This document shows positions 1-8,122 of a DNA stretch of 9,260 nt, one piece after another. How positions within the stretch are numbered: the first letter of the stretch is position 1; each line of letters begins with the position of its first letter. The notes beneath the pieces were generated by a model. That model saw only the letters and a program-made list of their open reading frames with translations, was not told where the DNA came from and ran no database searches. Origin of the DNA: Aquincola sp. (lineage in GTDB: Bacteria > Pseudomonadota > Gammaproteobacteria > Burkholderiales > Burkholderiaceae_C); the NCBI GenBank assembly GCA_029884035.1, contig JAOUIM010000116.1, positions 1 through 9,260 of the forward strand. The letters are read 5' to 3'. Position numbers and translations under genes: made by a program.

Positions 1-691
1 CGGGCACGATGCGCGGATCGAGCAGGTGGTTGGCCGAGTGCGGGTGCAGCAGCGACAAGCCGCAGTCGTAGAGCGACGCTTCGACGAACTGGCCCTTGCC
101 GCTTTGGCTGCGCTCCTGCAGCGCGAGCAGGATGCCCAGCGCCGCATTCAGGCCGGTGGCGATGTCCACCACCGGCACGCCCAGGCGCACGCCCGGCCGG
201 TCGGCGTCTCCGTTGATGCTCATCAGGCCCACCATCGCCTGGATCGCGGCGTCGTAGCCAGGCAGCCCGCCCTTGGGGCCGTCGGCGCCGAAGCCGCTGA
301 CGCGGCAGTGCACCAAGCGCGGGAATTTCGCGCTCAACGTGTCGAAGCCCAGGTCCCACTTTTCCATCGTGCCGGTCTTGAAGTTCTCCACCAGCACGTC
401 GGCGTCGGCCAGCAGCGCGAGCAGCGCCTCGCGTTGCGCGGGTTGTGCCAAGTCCATCGTCATGCCGCGCTTGTTGCGGTTGAGACCCAGGAAGTAGCTC
501 GCGGTACCGTGGGCGTCGAACGGCGGGCCCCAGCCGCGCGTCTCGTCGCCTTGCGGCGGCTCGATCTTCAGCACGTCGGCGCCGTGGTCGGCCAGGATCT
601 GCGTGCAGTACGGGCCGCCGAGCACGCGCGACAGGTCGATGACTTTCAGGCCGGCGAGCGCGCCCGCCTTGAGGGTGGGGTTCGGGTTCAT
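1..691 (-). CDS. CaiB/BaiF family (family III) CoA-transferase, 3' end beyond the window
   Basis: Family III CoA-transferases move CoA from one acyl-CoA to another carboxylic acid through enzyme-bound aspartyl anhydride intermediates; they are soluble dimers. The first 230 residues are present, roughly the N-terminal half of a family that is usually about 400 aa. Visible landmarks are the N-terminal LKVIDLSRVLGGPYCTQ nucleotide-fold segment (residues 15-31), ADVLKIEPPQGDETRGWGPP (38-57), LVENFKTGTMEKWDLG (100-115) and VVDIATG (174-180), whose Asp176 aligns with the catalytic aspartate of formyl-CoA transferase. The ATG at 691-689 was chosen because the family's conserved start follows it directly; no good Shine-Dalgarno is visible. 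It begins 30 bases after the alcohol dehydrogenase stop, in the same direction, so it is probably the last visible gene of the benzoate operon. The substrate is unknown. Formyl-CoA, benzoyl-CoA or dicarboxyl-CoA partners are all possible, and the family assignment is firm while the substrate is not. Confidence 0.88.
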   Translation of the reverse strand, partial: MNPNPTLKAGALAGLKVIDLSRVLGGPYCTQILADHGADVLKIEPPQGDETRGWGPPFDAHGTASYFLGLNRNKRGMTMDLAQPAQREALLALLADADVLVENFKTGTMEKWDLGFDTLSAKFPRLVHCRVSGFGADGPKGGLPGYDAAIQAMVGLMSINGDADRPGVRLGVPVVDIATGLNAALGILLALQERSQSGKGQFVEASLYDCGLSLLHPHSANHLLDPRIVP

Positions 692-721
692 GGCGCGGAT
701 CGTAGGCGCGCGTTCATAGCC

Positions 722-1774
722 TCAAGGCTCGAGCACGATGCGCCCGCGCGCGCGGCCCGCGCGCAGGTCCGCGAGCGCCTGCGACGCGGCGTCGAGCGGG
801 CGCTCGTCCAACGGCAGCGCGGGCAGCGCGCCGTCCTGCGCCAGCGCGAGCAGGTCGCGCAGGTCCTGCAGCGTGCCGACGTAGGAGCCCAGCACGCTCA
901 CCGCCTTCATTGCCAGCATCACCGGCACCACCGGGGCCGCGCCGCCGAACAGACCCACGCACACCAGGCGCCCGCCCTTGCGCAGCGCGCCCAGGCCGAA
1001 CGCAAAGCTGCTGCCCGAGCCGACGAAGTCGATTGCGGCGGCCACGCCTCCGCGCGTGGCCTTGGCCAGCGCCTTGCCCGCATCGGCGGCCGTGGGGTCG
1101 ATCACCTCTCCGGCGCCGGCCGCGCGTGCGAGGTCGGCCTTCGACGCATCGACCTCGGCCACGACGATGGCCGCGTCCGGGTACAGGCGGCGCGCCAGGC
1201 GCACGCCCGACAGGCCCACGCCACCGGCGCCGATGACCAGCAGCGTGTCGCCGGCGGCCAGCGGCGCGGCCTTTTTCAGCGCGCCGTAGGCCGTGATGCC
1301 TGCGCAGGCGTAAGTGCACGCCTGCGCGGGCGGCACGCGGCCCGGGTCCACCAGATAGCGGGGGTGCGGCACCAGCACATGGTCGGCAAAGCCGCCGGCG
1401 CGCTGCAGGCCCAGAACGCGCGGCGCGGCGCACAACTCCTCGTGGCCCGAGGCGCAGACGTTGCACACGCCACAGCCGATCCACGGGTACGCGACACGGG
1501 TGTCGCCGACGGCCACGCCCATGGCATCAGGGCCGAGCGCAACCACACTTCCCGCGATCTCGTGGCCCAGCGTGTGAGGCAGCGCGATGCCGCGCGAGAG
1601 ATCGAGCTTCTGGCCTTCGGCCAGCGAGAAGTAGCCATCGTGCAGGTGCACATCGCTGTGGCACACGCCGCAGTGGCTCACGCGCAGCAGCACCTCGCTG
1701 CCCTGCGGCTGCGGGGTGGCGCGCAGCGCCTGCGCGAGCGGCGCGCCGAACGAGTCGACCTGGTAGCTTTTCAT
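722..1774 (-). CDS. Zinc-dependent medium-chain alcohol dehydrogenase
   Basis: A 350-residue cytosolic NAD(P)-dependent dehydrogenase of the zinc MDR superfamily, which interconverts alcohols and aldehydes or ketones. Both zinc sites look intact. The catalytic site has Cys38 in GVCHSD, the His71-Glu72 pair in HTLGHE and Cys157 in YACAGIT. The structural site has Cys101, Cys104, Cys107 and Cys115 in CGVCNVCASGHEELC. The Rossmann dinucleotide motif GAGGVG lies at residues 182-187, and length is normal for the family. The ATG at 1774 begins a typical MDR N-terminus (MKSYQVDSFG). It starts 38 bases after the LivF-like stop and ends 30 bases before the CoA-transferase, without a terminator-like hairpin between. 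It is not one of the core Box enzymes. Benzyl alcohol or a hydroxyacyl-CoA oxidation are possible roles by context only. The family is certain, the substrate unknown. Confidence 0.92.
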   Translation of the reverse strand: MKSYQVDSFGAPLAQALRATPQPQGSEVLLRVSHCGVCHSDVHLHDGYFSLAEGQKLDLSRGIALPHTLGHEIAGSVVALGPDAMGVAVGDTRVAYPWIGCGVCNVCASGHEELCAAPRVLGLQRAGGFADHVLVPHPRYLVDPGRVPPAQACTYACAGITAYGALKKAAPLAAGDTLLVIGAGGVGLSGVRLARRLYPDAAIVVAEVDASKADLARAAGAGEVIDPTAADAGKALAKATRGGVAAAIDFVGSGSSFAFGLGALRKGGRLVCVGLFGGAAPVVPVMLAMKAVSVLGSYVGTLQDLRDLLALAQDGALPALPLDERPLDAASQALADLRAGRARGRIVLEP

Positions 1775-1812
1775 GCCGGCAGTGTCGCACCGCGGCCGCG
1801 AGCGCGACAGCG

Positions 1813-2532
1813 CTACACCCCCAGCAGCGAGGCCAGTTCCTTGCTCTGACGCAACCCGGCGGCAGGACCTTCGAGCACGAGCTGCCCCTTCTGCAGCACG
1901 ACGGCACGGTCGGCGTGTTCGAGCACCTTGCGGTAGTTGCGGTCGACGATCAGCGCGGCGATGCCGCTGTCGCGGATGGTGCCGATGACGCGCCAGATCT
2001 CGGCCACGATCAGCGGCGCCAGACCTTCGGTGGCCTCGTCGAGGATGACCAGTTCGGGCTGTGTCATCAGCGCGCGGCCGATCGACAGCATCTGCTGCTC
2101 GCCGCCCGAGAGCTGGCTGCCGAGGTTGTTCACGCGCTCGGACAGCCGCGGGAACGTGGCCATCACGCGATCGTAGGTCCAGGCGCTGCGGCCGTTGCGC
2201 GGCAGCTTCGCCGCCATGAGGAGGTTCTCCCGCACGCTGAGGTTGGGGAACACGCCGCGGCCTTCGGGCACGTAGGCCACGCCGCGGCGCGCCACCTCGT
2301 GCGGGCTGGCGTGCGAGAGGTCCTGGCCGAACACGCGGATGCGGCCGGCGCGCTGCGTCACGTGGCCGAGCAGTGTGCGGATCAGCGTGCTCTTGCCCAT
2401 GCCGTTGCGGCCGAGCAGGCCCACGGTCTCGCCACGACCGATCGCGATGTCGATGCCGTGCAGCACGTGGCTCGAGCCGTACCAGGCGTGGACGCCTTGT
2501 GCGTCGAGGATCGGGTCGTCGGTGGCAGCCAT
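1813..2532 (-). CDS. ABC transporter ATPase, LivF type (aromatic acid/branched-chain amino acid family)
   Basis: One of two nucleotide-binding subunits that power the LivH/LivM-like permease encoded just upstream. From the ATG at 2532 it is 239 aa, normal for LivF. Walker A is GRNGMGKST (residues 41-49), the Q-loop region includes the LivF hallmark VAYVPEGRGVFPNLSVRENL (86-105), the signature is LSGGEQQ (141-147) and Walker B is LVILDEAT (161-168) with the catalytic Glu. The H-loop histidine is absent: the equivalent segment reads LIVDRN, where LivF proteins usually have LVEQN, so the loss is a family trait with an unusual variant. A GTG at 2538 (giving MTMAATDD) is an equally close alternative start; ATG is preferred only by codon. 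The LivG-like stop is 12 bases upstream. Within this box operon the likely cargo is benzoate or a related aromatic acid, rather than leucine; that is inference from neighbours. Confidence 0.93.
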   Translation of the reverse strand: MAATDDPILDAQGVHAWYGSSHVLHGIDIAIGRGETVGLLGRNGMGKSTLIRTLLGHVTQRAGRIRVFGQDLSHASPHEVARRGVAYVPEGRGVFPNLSVRENLLMAAKLPRNGRSAWTYDRVMATFPRLSERVNNLGSQLSGGEQQMLSIGRALMTQPELVILDEATEGLAPLIVAEIWRVIGTIRDSGIAALIVDRNYRKVLEHADRAVVLQKGQLVLEGPAAGLRQSKELASLLGV

Positions 2533-2544
2533 CGTCACGGTCGG

Positions 2545-3291
2545 TCAATGCTCGCCGAGGTAGGCCGCCTGCACCTCGGCACTCGCGCGCACCGCCTCGG
2601 GCGTGTCGCTGGCGATCACGCTGCCGTTGACCATCACGGTGATGCGGTCGGCGATGCGGAACACCGCGTCCATGTCGTGCTCGACGAGCAGGATCGCATG
2701 GCCTTCGCGAAGGTCGGCCAGCAGCTCGAGCATGCGGTCGGTCTCCTCGGCGCCCATGCCGGCCAGCGGTTCGTCGAGCAGCAGCACCTGCGGGTCGGTG
2801 GCCAGGCACATCGCGATTTCGAGCTGGCGCTTCTGGCCATGCGACAGCAGCCCGGCTTCGCGGTCGAGGAAGTCGGTCAGGCCCGCGCGCTCGGCCGAGC
2901 GTGCAGCCGCGGCACCGCTGTCCTTGCATCGCTGCGCGTCCTGCCACCAATGCCAGGGCTTCTGGGTATTGGCCTGCGCGGCCAGGCGGCAGTTCTCCAG
3001 CACGGAAAAGCTCTGGTAGATCGTGTTGCGCTGGTAGCTGCGGCCCAGGCCGGCACGGGCACGCCGCGGCTGGCTCCAGGCGGTGACGTCCTGGCCGAGC
3101 AGCTCGACCTGGCCCCCGGACGGCGCGATCTCGCCCGACAGGATGTTGATCAGCGTGCTCTTGCCGGCGCCATTGGTGCCGATCACCGCATGCACCTGGC
3201 CGCGCTCGAGATCGAGCGACACGCTGTTGACCGCGACCAGCCCGCCCCAGCGGCGGGTGATGTCGTGTCCGCGCAGCAGCACTTCAGCCAT
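2545..3291 (-). CDS. ABC transporter ATPase, LivG type (aromatic acid/branched-chain amino acid family)
   Basis: The second ATPase subunit of the transporter, 248 aa, sitting on the cytoplasmic face of the membrane. Walker A is GTNGAGKST (residues 38-46), the signature is LSHGQKR (149-155), Walker B is VLLLDEP (169-175), and the H-loop has a regular His205 in LLVEHD. An intact H-loop here pairs with the degenerate one in the LivF-like subunit. The LSHGQ form in place of LSGGQ is seen in some LivG relatives, such as the urea transporter ATPase UrtD. The C-terminus (VQAAYLGEH) is the standard LivG ending. The start ATG overlaps the end of the LivM-like gene by eight bases (ATGGCTGA), which indicates translational coupling and a one-to-one complex. 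Cargo is inferred from the operon to be an aromatic carboxylate. Confidence 0.94.
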   Translation of the reverse strand: MAEVLLRGHDITRRWGGLVAVNSVSLDLERGQVHAVIGTNGAGKSTLINILSGEIAPSGGQVELLGQDVTAWSQPRRARAGLGRSYQRNTIYQSFSVLENCRLAAQANTQKPWHWWQDAQRCKDSGAAAARSAERAGLTDFLDREAGLLSHGQKRQLEIAMCLATDPQVLLLDEPLAGMGAEETDRMLELLADLREGHAILLVEHDMDAVFRIADRITVMVNGSVIASDTPEAVRASAEVQAAYLGEH

Positions 3292-4297
3292 CGCGACCCT
3301 CGCCCATCGGCTCGCTGCGCCGCATGTCGGTGCCGAACAGGCGGCGGCGCACTTCGGCCGGCACGCCCACCAGGCCGCGCGGCAGCAGCGCCACGCTGAT
3401 GATGATCGTCAGCCCCAGGCCCAGGTGCCAGTGCTTTGCAAAGCCGCCGAAGATCGCCTCGGACTTGAACAGTTCCTGCAGCAGCACGAAGGCGAAGGCG
3501 CCGATCAGTGCCCCGCGCAGGTGGCCGATGCCGCCGAGGATGATCATGATCAGCACAGCCCCCGACTCGTGCCAGGAGAGCAACTCGGGGTTGACGAATC
3601 CGTCCTTGACGGCGAAAAGGAATCCGGCGAGCCCGGCGATGCCGCCCGACAGCGTGAACGCCGCGAGCTTGTAGGGGTAGGTGGAAAAGCCCGTCGCGCG
3701 CATGCGCTGCTCGTTGACGCGGATGCCCGCGAGCGCGCGGCCGAAGCGCGAGCGCCCCACCAGCGCGAGAAAGCCGAATGTGGCAACAAGCACCGCGAGC
3801 GTGAAGGCGTAGAACACCAGCGGATTGTCGAGGTCGAGCAGGCCCGCAATCTCAGGCTTGACGTTGAGGTAGATGCCGTCGGTGCCGCCGCCCAGCGGCG
3901 TGTCGTGCACGACGTAGTAGGCCATCTGCGCGAACGCGAGCGTGACCATGATGAAGTACACGCCCTTGGTGCGCAGCGACAGCGCGCCGACCGCAAGCGC
4001 ATACGCCGCGGCCAGCGCCACGCTGGCCGGCAGCAACCACAGCAGCGAGGCCGCCTCGCTCTCGGGCGACAACACGACCGCGGTGTAGGCGCCGATGCCG
4101 AAGAACGCGGCCTGCCCGAAGCACACCAGCCCGGTGCCGCCCACCAGCAGTTCGAGGCTGAGCGCGAAGATCGCGAAGATCATGATCTTCGCGACGAGGT
4201 CGATGCCGTACTTGCCGCCGAAGAACGGGAACAGCGCGAGCGCACCGAACGCGAGCGCGACGAACAGGAGCTTGCCCTTGTCGACTTGCACGGTCAT
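3284..4297 (-). CDS. ABC transporter permease, LivM type
   Basis: An inner-membrane permease subunit of 337 aa, the normal LivM size. It shows about eight hydrophobic stretches, roughly at residues 9-27, 36-58, 86-108, 113-130, 160-180, 212-231, 247-275 and 291-307. Family landmarks include GGTGLVCFGQAAFFGIGAYT (53-72), the LSLRTKGVYFIMVTLAF segment (107-123), the cytoplasmic coupling loop RFGRALAGIRVNEQRMRATG (184-203) that contacts the ATPase, and SGAVLIMIILGGIGHLRGAL (245-264). The short C-terminal tail is charged. The ATG at 4297 was chosen because it gives the usual short N-terminus and forms an ATGA overlap with the LivH-like stop; an in-frame reading much further upstream is only a shadow of livH. 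It forms the transmembrane channel with the LivH-like protein. Confidence 0.94.
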   Translation of the reverse strand: MTVQVDKGKLLFVALAFGALALFPFFGGKYGIDLVAKIMIFAIFALSLELLVGGTGLVCFGQAAFFGIGAYTAVVLSPESEAASLLWLLPASVALAAAYALAVGALSLRTKGVYFIMVTLAFAQMAYYVVHDTPLGGGTDGIYLNVKPEIAGLLDLDNPLVFYAFTLAVLVATFGFLALVGRSRFGRALAGIRVNEQRMRATGFSTYPYKLAAFTLSGGIAGLAGFLFAVKDGFVNPELLSWHESGAVLIMIILGGIGHLRGALIGAFAFVLLQELFKSEAIFGGFAKHWHLGLGLTIIISVALLPRGLVGVPAEVRRRLFGTDMRRSEPMGEGRDG

Positions 4298-5175
4298 CCG
4301 GCCTTGAACAGGCCGTCGGGACGCCACAGCAGGATCAGCGCCATCAGCACGTAGACCAGCACGCCAGCGGCCTGCGGCAGCAGCACCTTGCCGAACGTGT
4401 CGACGATGCCGATCAGCAAGGCGGCGAGCAGCGCGCCGCGGATCGATCCGATGCCGCCAATCACGACGACCACGAAGCAGATGATCAGCACCGAGTTGCC
4501 CATGCCTGGATACACCGACGACACCGGCGCGGCGACCATGCCCGCGAGCACCGCGATCGCCACACCGGCGGCGAACACGACGCGGTAGAGGAACGTGATA
4601 TCGATGCCCAGCGACTGCACCATCTCGCGGTTGGTGCTGCCGGCGCGGATCATCATGCCCAGGCGGGTGCGCGTGAAGACGAAGTACATCGCCAGCGCGA
4701 GTGCCACGCACACGCCGCTGATGAACAGTCGGTACACCGGGTACTGCTGCACGTCCGACAGCGTGATGCTGCCGGCCAGCAGCGGCGGTATCGGCACCCC
4801 GTGCACGTCGTCGCCGACGAGCAGGCTGCGCAGTTCCTCGAACACCAAGATCAGACCGTAGGTCATCAGCACCTGCTGCAGGTGCTCGCGTTCGTACAGG
4901 TAGCTGTAGAACAGCCACTCGAGCACGTAGCCGAAGACCACCGACAGCACCAGCCCCACCGCGAGCACGGAGAAGAAACCGCCGCCGAAGGTGCTGCCAA
5001 CGATCGGCGCGAGCGCGTAGGCCATGTAGGCGCCGATCATGTAGAAGCTGCCGTGCGCCAGGTTGATGACGCCCATGATCCCGAAGATCAACGTCAACCC
5101 CGAAGCGACCAGGAACAGCAGCAGCCCGTACTGCAGCGCGTTCAGGCACTGGATCAGGAAGGTGGCGAGGTCCAT
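4294..5175 (-). CDS. ABC transporter permease, LivH type
   Basis: The partner inner-membrane permease, 293 aa, normal for LivH. Multiple membrane segments are visible, for example at about residues 14-36, 66-90, 100-118, 148-167, 196-218 and 228-288. Family landmarks are GLTLIFGIMGVINLAHGSFY (26-45), the coupling loop TRLGMMIRAGSTNREMVQSL (170-189) and VVVVIGGIGSIRGALLAALL (235-254), ending in LILLWRPDGLFKAG. The ATG at 5175 shares one base with the hydrolase stop (TGATG), so translation is probably re-initiated from the upstream gene. It overlaps the LivM-like start by four bases. Together with the LivM-, LivG- and LivF-like products it makes a complete importer apart from the solute-binding protein, which is not in this window. 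Confidence 0.94.
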   Translation of the reverse strand: MDLATFLIQCLNALQYGLLLFLVASGLTLIFGIMGVINLAHGSFYMIGAYMAYALAPIVGSTFGGGFFSVLAVGLVLSVVFGYVLEWLFYSYLYEREHLQQVLMTYGLILVFEELRSLLVGDDVHGVPIPPLLAGSITLSDVQQYPVYRLFISGVCVALALAMYFVFTRTRLGMMIRAGSTNREMVQSLGIDITFLYRVVFAAGVAIAVLAGMVAAPVSSVYPGMGNSVLIICFVVVVIGGIGSIRGALLAALLIGIVDTFGKVLLPQAAGVLVYVLMALILLWRPDGLFKAG

Positions 5176-5969
5176 CAGGCGCTGGCTCGGTTTTCTTGCA
5201 GGAAGGCGACGACTGCGGAGATCACGCGCTCGGGCTGGTCGCGGTGCGGACTGTGACCGCAATCGGGCAGCTCCAGGAGCCGGGTTTTCGGCAGGCGGCG
5301 GGCGATGCCGCGGATCTGCTCGAGTGTGCCGTACTCGTCGTCGATGCCCTGCAGTGCGAGCAGCGGACAGGCAATGGTCTCGATTTCGCGCTCGATCGAC
5401 CACTGCTTGAACGGCGGATGCAGCCAGATGTCATTCCAGCCCCAGAAGGCGGAATCGGGGTCGTCGTGGTACCGGGCCAGGCGTGCTCGCAGGTCGGTGT
5501 CGCGATACGCGTCGCGCGCCTTGGCAATGCTGGCCACCGACAGGTCCTCGACCAGAATGTGCGGCGCCAGCACGACCGCGCCGGCCACGCGATCGGTGAA
5601 GCGGGCCGCGTGCAACAGCGCGATCGAGCCGCCGTCGCTGTGGCCGAACAGCCAGACCGGCTCATCGATATGCAGGGCCTCGAGCAGCGCCGGCAGCACC
5701 TCGTGCGCCTGGCGGTGCATGAAGTCCAGGCCCCAGGCCTCCTCGGCGGTGCGCGGCGTCGAGCGGCCGTAGCCCGGGCGCGAGTACACGAGCCCGCGAG
5801 TACCCGCGGCAGCACACAACCGGCCGGGAAAATCCCTCCACATCGACAACGATCCCAGCCCCTCGTGCAGGAACACCACCAACGGTGCATCGCGGCGACG
5901 GCGATCGATCCAGGCATGCTCGATCCGGACCGAACGCCCTGCCCAGGCGATCTCGACGAAGCTGCTCAT
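5175..5969 (-). CDS. Alpha/beta hydrolase, box-cluster type
   Basis: A 264-residue alpha/beta-hydrolase-fold enzyme without a signal peptide, so cytoplasmic. The putative catalytic triad is Ser111 in the nucleophile elbow GHSDGG, Asp210 in QGIDDEYG and His239 in CGHSPH; the oxyanion region is HEGLGS (35-40). A lid-like insert between residues about 140 and 190 is rich in aromatic and charged residues (AFWGWNDIWLHPPFKQW). It starts four bases after the benzoate-CoA ligase stop and its own stop overlaps the livH-like ATG, so it is locked into this operon. A putative lactone hydrolase has been described in box clusters such as that of Azoarcus evansii, and this gene may correspond to it. Other options are a thioesterase that releases CoA from dead-end thioesters, or an esterase that frees benzoate from esters. 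The fold and triad are clear, while the substrate is inference. Confidence 0.88.
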   Translation of the reverse strand: MSSFVEIAWAGRSVRIEHAWIDRRRRDAPLVVFLHEGLGSLSMWRDFPGRLCAAAGTRGLVYSRPGYGRSTPRTAEEAWGLDFMHRQAHEVLPALLEALHIDEPVWLFGHSDGGSIALLHAARFTDRVAGAVVLAPHILVEDLSVASIAKARDAYRDTDLRARLARYHDDPDSAFWGWNDIWLHPPFKQWSIEREIETIACPLLALQGIDDEYGTLEQIRGIARRLPKTRLLELPDCGHSPHRDQPERVISAVVAFLQENRASA

Positions 5970-5973
5970 GCGG

Positions 5974-7557
<1,584 letters not shown>

Positions 7558-7562
7558 GTCTG

Positions 7563-7569
7563 TCTCCTC
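7563..7569 (-). promoter_or_regulatory. Ribosome binding site of the benzoate-CoA ligase gene
   Basis: GAGGAGA on the minus strand, five bases before the ATG at 7557. It is near-perfectly complementary to the 16S anti-Shine-Dalgarno and fixes the start codon. The same heptamer precedes the neighbouring DUF4863 gene, whereas the transporter genes downstream have weak sites and depend on overlap. Confidence 0.85.
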
Positions 7570-7585
7570 GGATCGGTGCGCCTGG

Positions 7586-8053
7586 TCAGCGTGTGAACTC
7601 GATGCGACCTTCAGGCAGCAGGTAAAGCACCAGCGCGCGGCCCTGCGTGACGGTCGGGCGGTGCGCGGTGCCGGGGCCGTAGACGCACCAGCCTGCGGGG
7701 CGGCCGTCGAAGCGCGCGTTCTGGCCGTCCACCGGCATGACCAGGTCGATCTCACCGTTGGGGTGGCTGTGGTGCGGGCCAGCCACATCGGCCATGTCGA
7801 CCACGTCGACCGAGAAGCCGTGCAGGTCGGGCGCCGGCTTGAAGATGCGGCCGTACCTGATGCCGCCGCCCTCGCGGTTGCACAGCCACCCCTCGGCGAC
7901 GCCTTCACGGCACGACGCCCTCAGCGCGTCGAACGTCGGGCTGCCCGCGCCGTGCTCGCGGTTGAGCCAGGCGTCGAGGCCCTCGTCGAGCGCGCGGCCG
8001 GCGAGCTCGGCGGTCAGCGCCGCGATCTGCTGGCGAAAAGTGGCTTCGGACAT
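7586..8053 (-). CDS. DUF4863 / PnbB-like small protein with a cupin-type metal motif
   Basis: A 155-residue soluble protein, first gene of the minus-strand operon, 28 bases ahead of the benzoate-CoA ligase. The N-terminal half (residues 1-60) looks helical (FRQQIAALTAELAGRALDEG). The C-terminal half carries a cupin-like pair of motifs: HHSHPNGEIDLVMPVDG (94-110), giving His95, His97 and Glu101, and YGPGTAHRP (125-133), giving His131. These are the usual ligands of a cupin metal site. I recognise it as the DUF4863 family, which as I recall includes PnbB, the 4-hydroxylaminobenzoate lyase of nitrobenzoate degraders; genes of this family are often found beside benzoate-CoA ligase and boxR. The ATG at 8053 has GAGGAGA four bases upstream. 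A real enzyme role on an aromatic acid or CoA ester is likely, but the reaction here is unknown: no nitroreductase gene is nearby, so a nitrobenzoate role is not supported. Confidence 0.85.
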   Translation of the reverse strand: MSEATFRQQIAALTAELAGRALDEGLDAWLNREHGAGSPTFDALRASCREGVAEGWLCNREGGGIRYGRIFKPAPDLHGFSVDVVDMADVAGPHHSHPNGEIDLVMPVDGQNARFDGRPAGWCVYGPGTAHRPTVTQGRALVLYLLPEGRIEFTR

Positions 8054-8057
8054 GGCG

Positions 8058-8064
8058 TCTCCTC
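8058..8064 (-). promoter_or_regulatory. Ribosome binding site of the DUF4863 gene
   Basis: GAGGAGA on the minus strand, four bases before the ATG at 8053. It is strong and identical to the site in front of the ligase gene. Confidence 0.82.
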
Positions 8065-8083
8065 GGTGTCCGGGTCGCCGGCC

Positions 8084-8112
8084 TTGCGGCGGCGGTCATC
8101 ATGCAGTATCTT
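8084..8112 (+). promoter_or_regulatory. Possible boxR promoter
   Basis: TTGCGG (8084-8089) and TATCTT (8107-8112) are separated by 17 bases; each matches the consensus only 3/6 and 4/6. The predicted start near 8119 would give a leader of about 25 bases. The -10 lies inside the TGCA-N6-TGC element at 8102-8115, which would allow boxR autoregulation. Weak prediction. Confidence 0.35.
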
Positions 8113-8115
8113 GCG
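8102..8115. promoter_or_regulatory. Candidate BoxR operator 1 (TGCA-N6-TGC)
   Basis: TGCAGTATCTTGCG. The 18 bases from 8100 match 9108-9125 at 15 positions, and the TGCA-N6-TGC layout recurs a third time at 9141. TGCA direct repeats are, as I recall, the core of operators for BzdR, the BoxR paralogue of Azoarcus. It sits in the boxR/DUF4863 divergent region, over the candidate boxR -10 and the candidate start of the opposite operon. Confidence 0.55.
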
Positions 8116-8122
8116 TGTCAGA

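Noticed and set aside
722..2950. A 742-codon minus-strand reading that extends the alcohol dehydrogenase far upstream
   Set aside because: The extension runs through the two ATPase genes in a different frame. The normal dehydrogenase N-terminus starts at the ATG at 1774.
26..3399. Long plus-strand open frames (up to about 600 codons) antisense to the CoA-transferase, dehydrogenase and ATPase genes
   Set aside because: The translations are rich in Arg, Ala, His and Gln, have no recognisable motif, and lie opposite well-defined genes. High GC codon bias opens such antisense frames.
3083..4354. Plus-strand frame of about 420 codons opposite the permease genes
   Set aside because: Composition is that of an antisense shadow (many His, Arg, Gln and Glu), it has no family resemblance, and the opposite strand encodes clear LivG and LivM proteins.
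7586..8053. Naming the DUF4863 gene as a 4-hydroxylaminobenzoate lyase in a nitrobenzoate pathway
   Set aside because: No nitroreductase or protocatechuate genes are in view, and the context is benzoyl-CoA metabolism, so only family membership is claimed.
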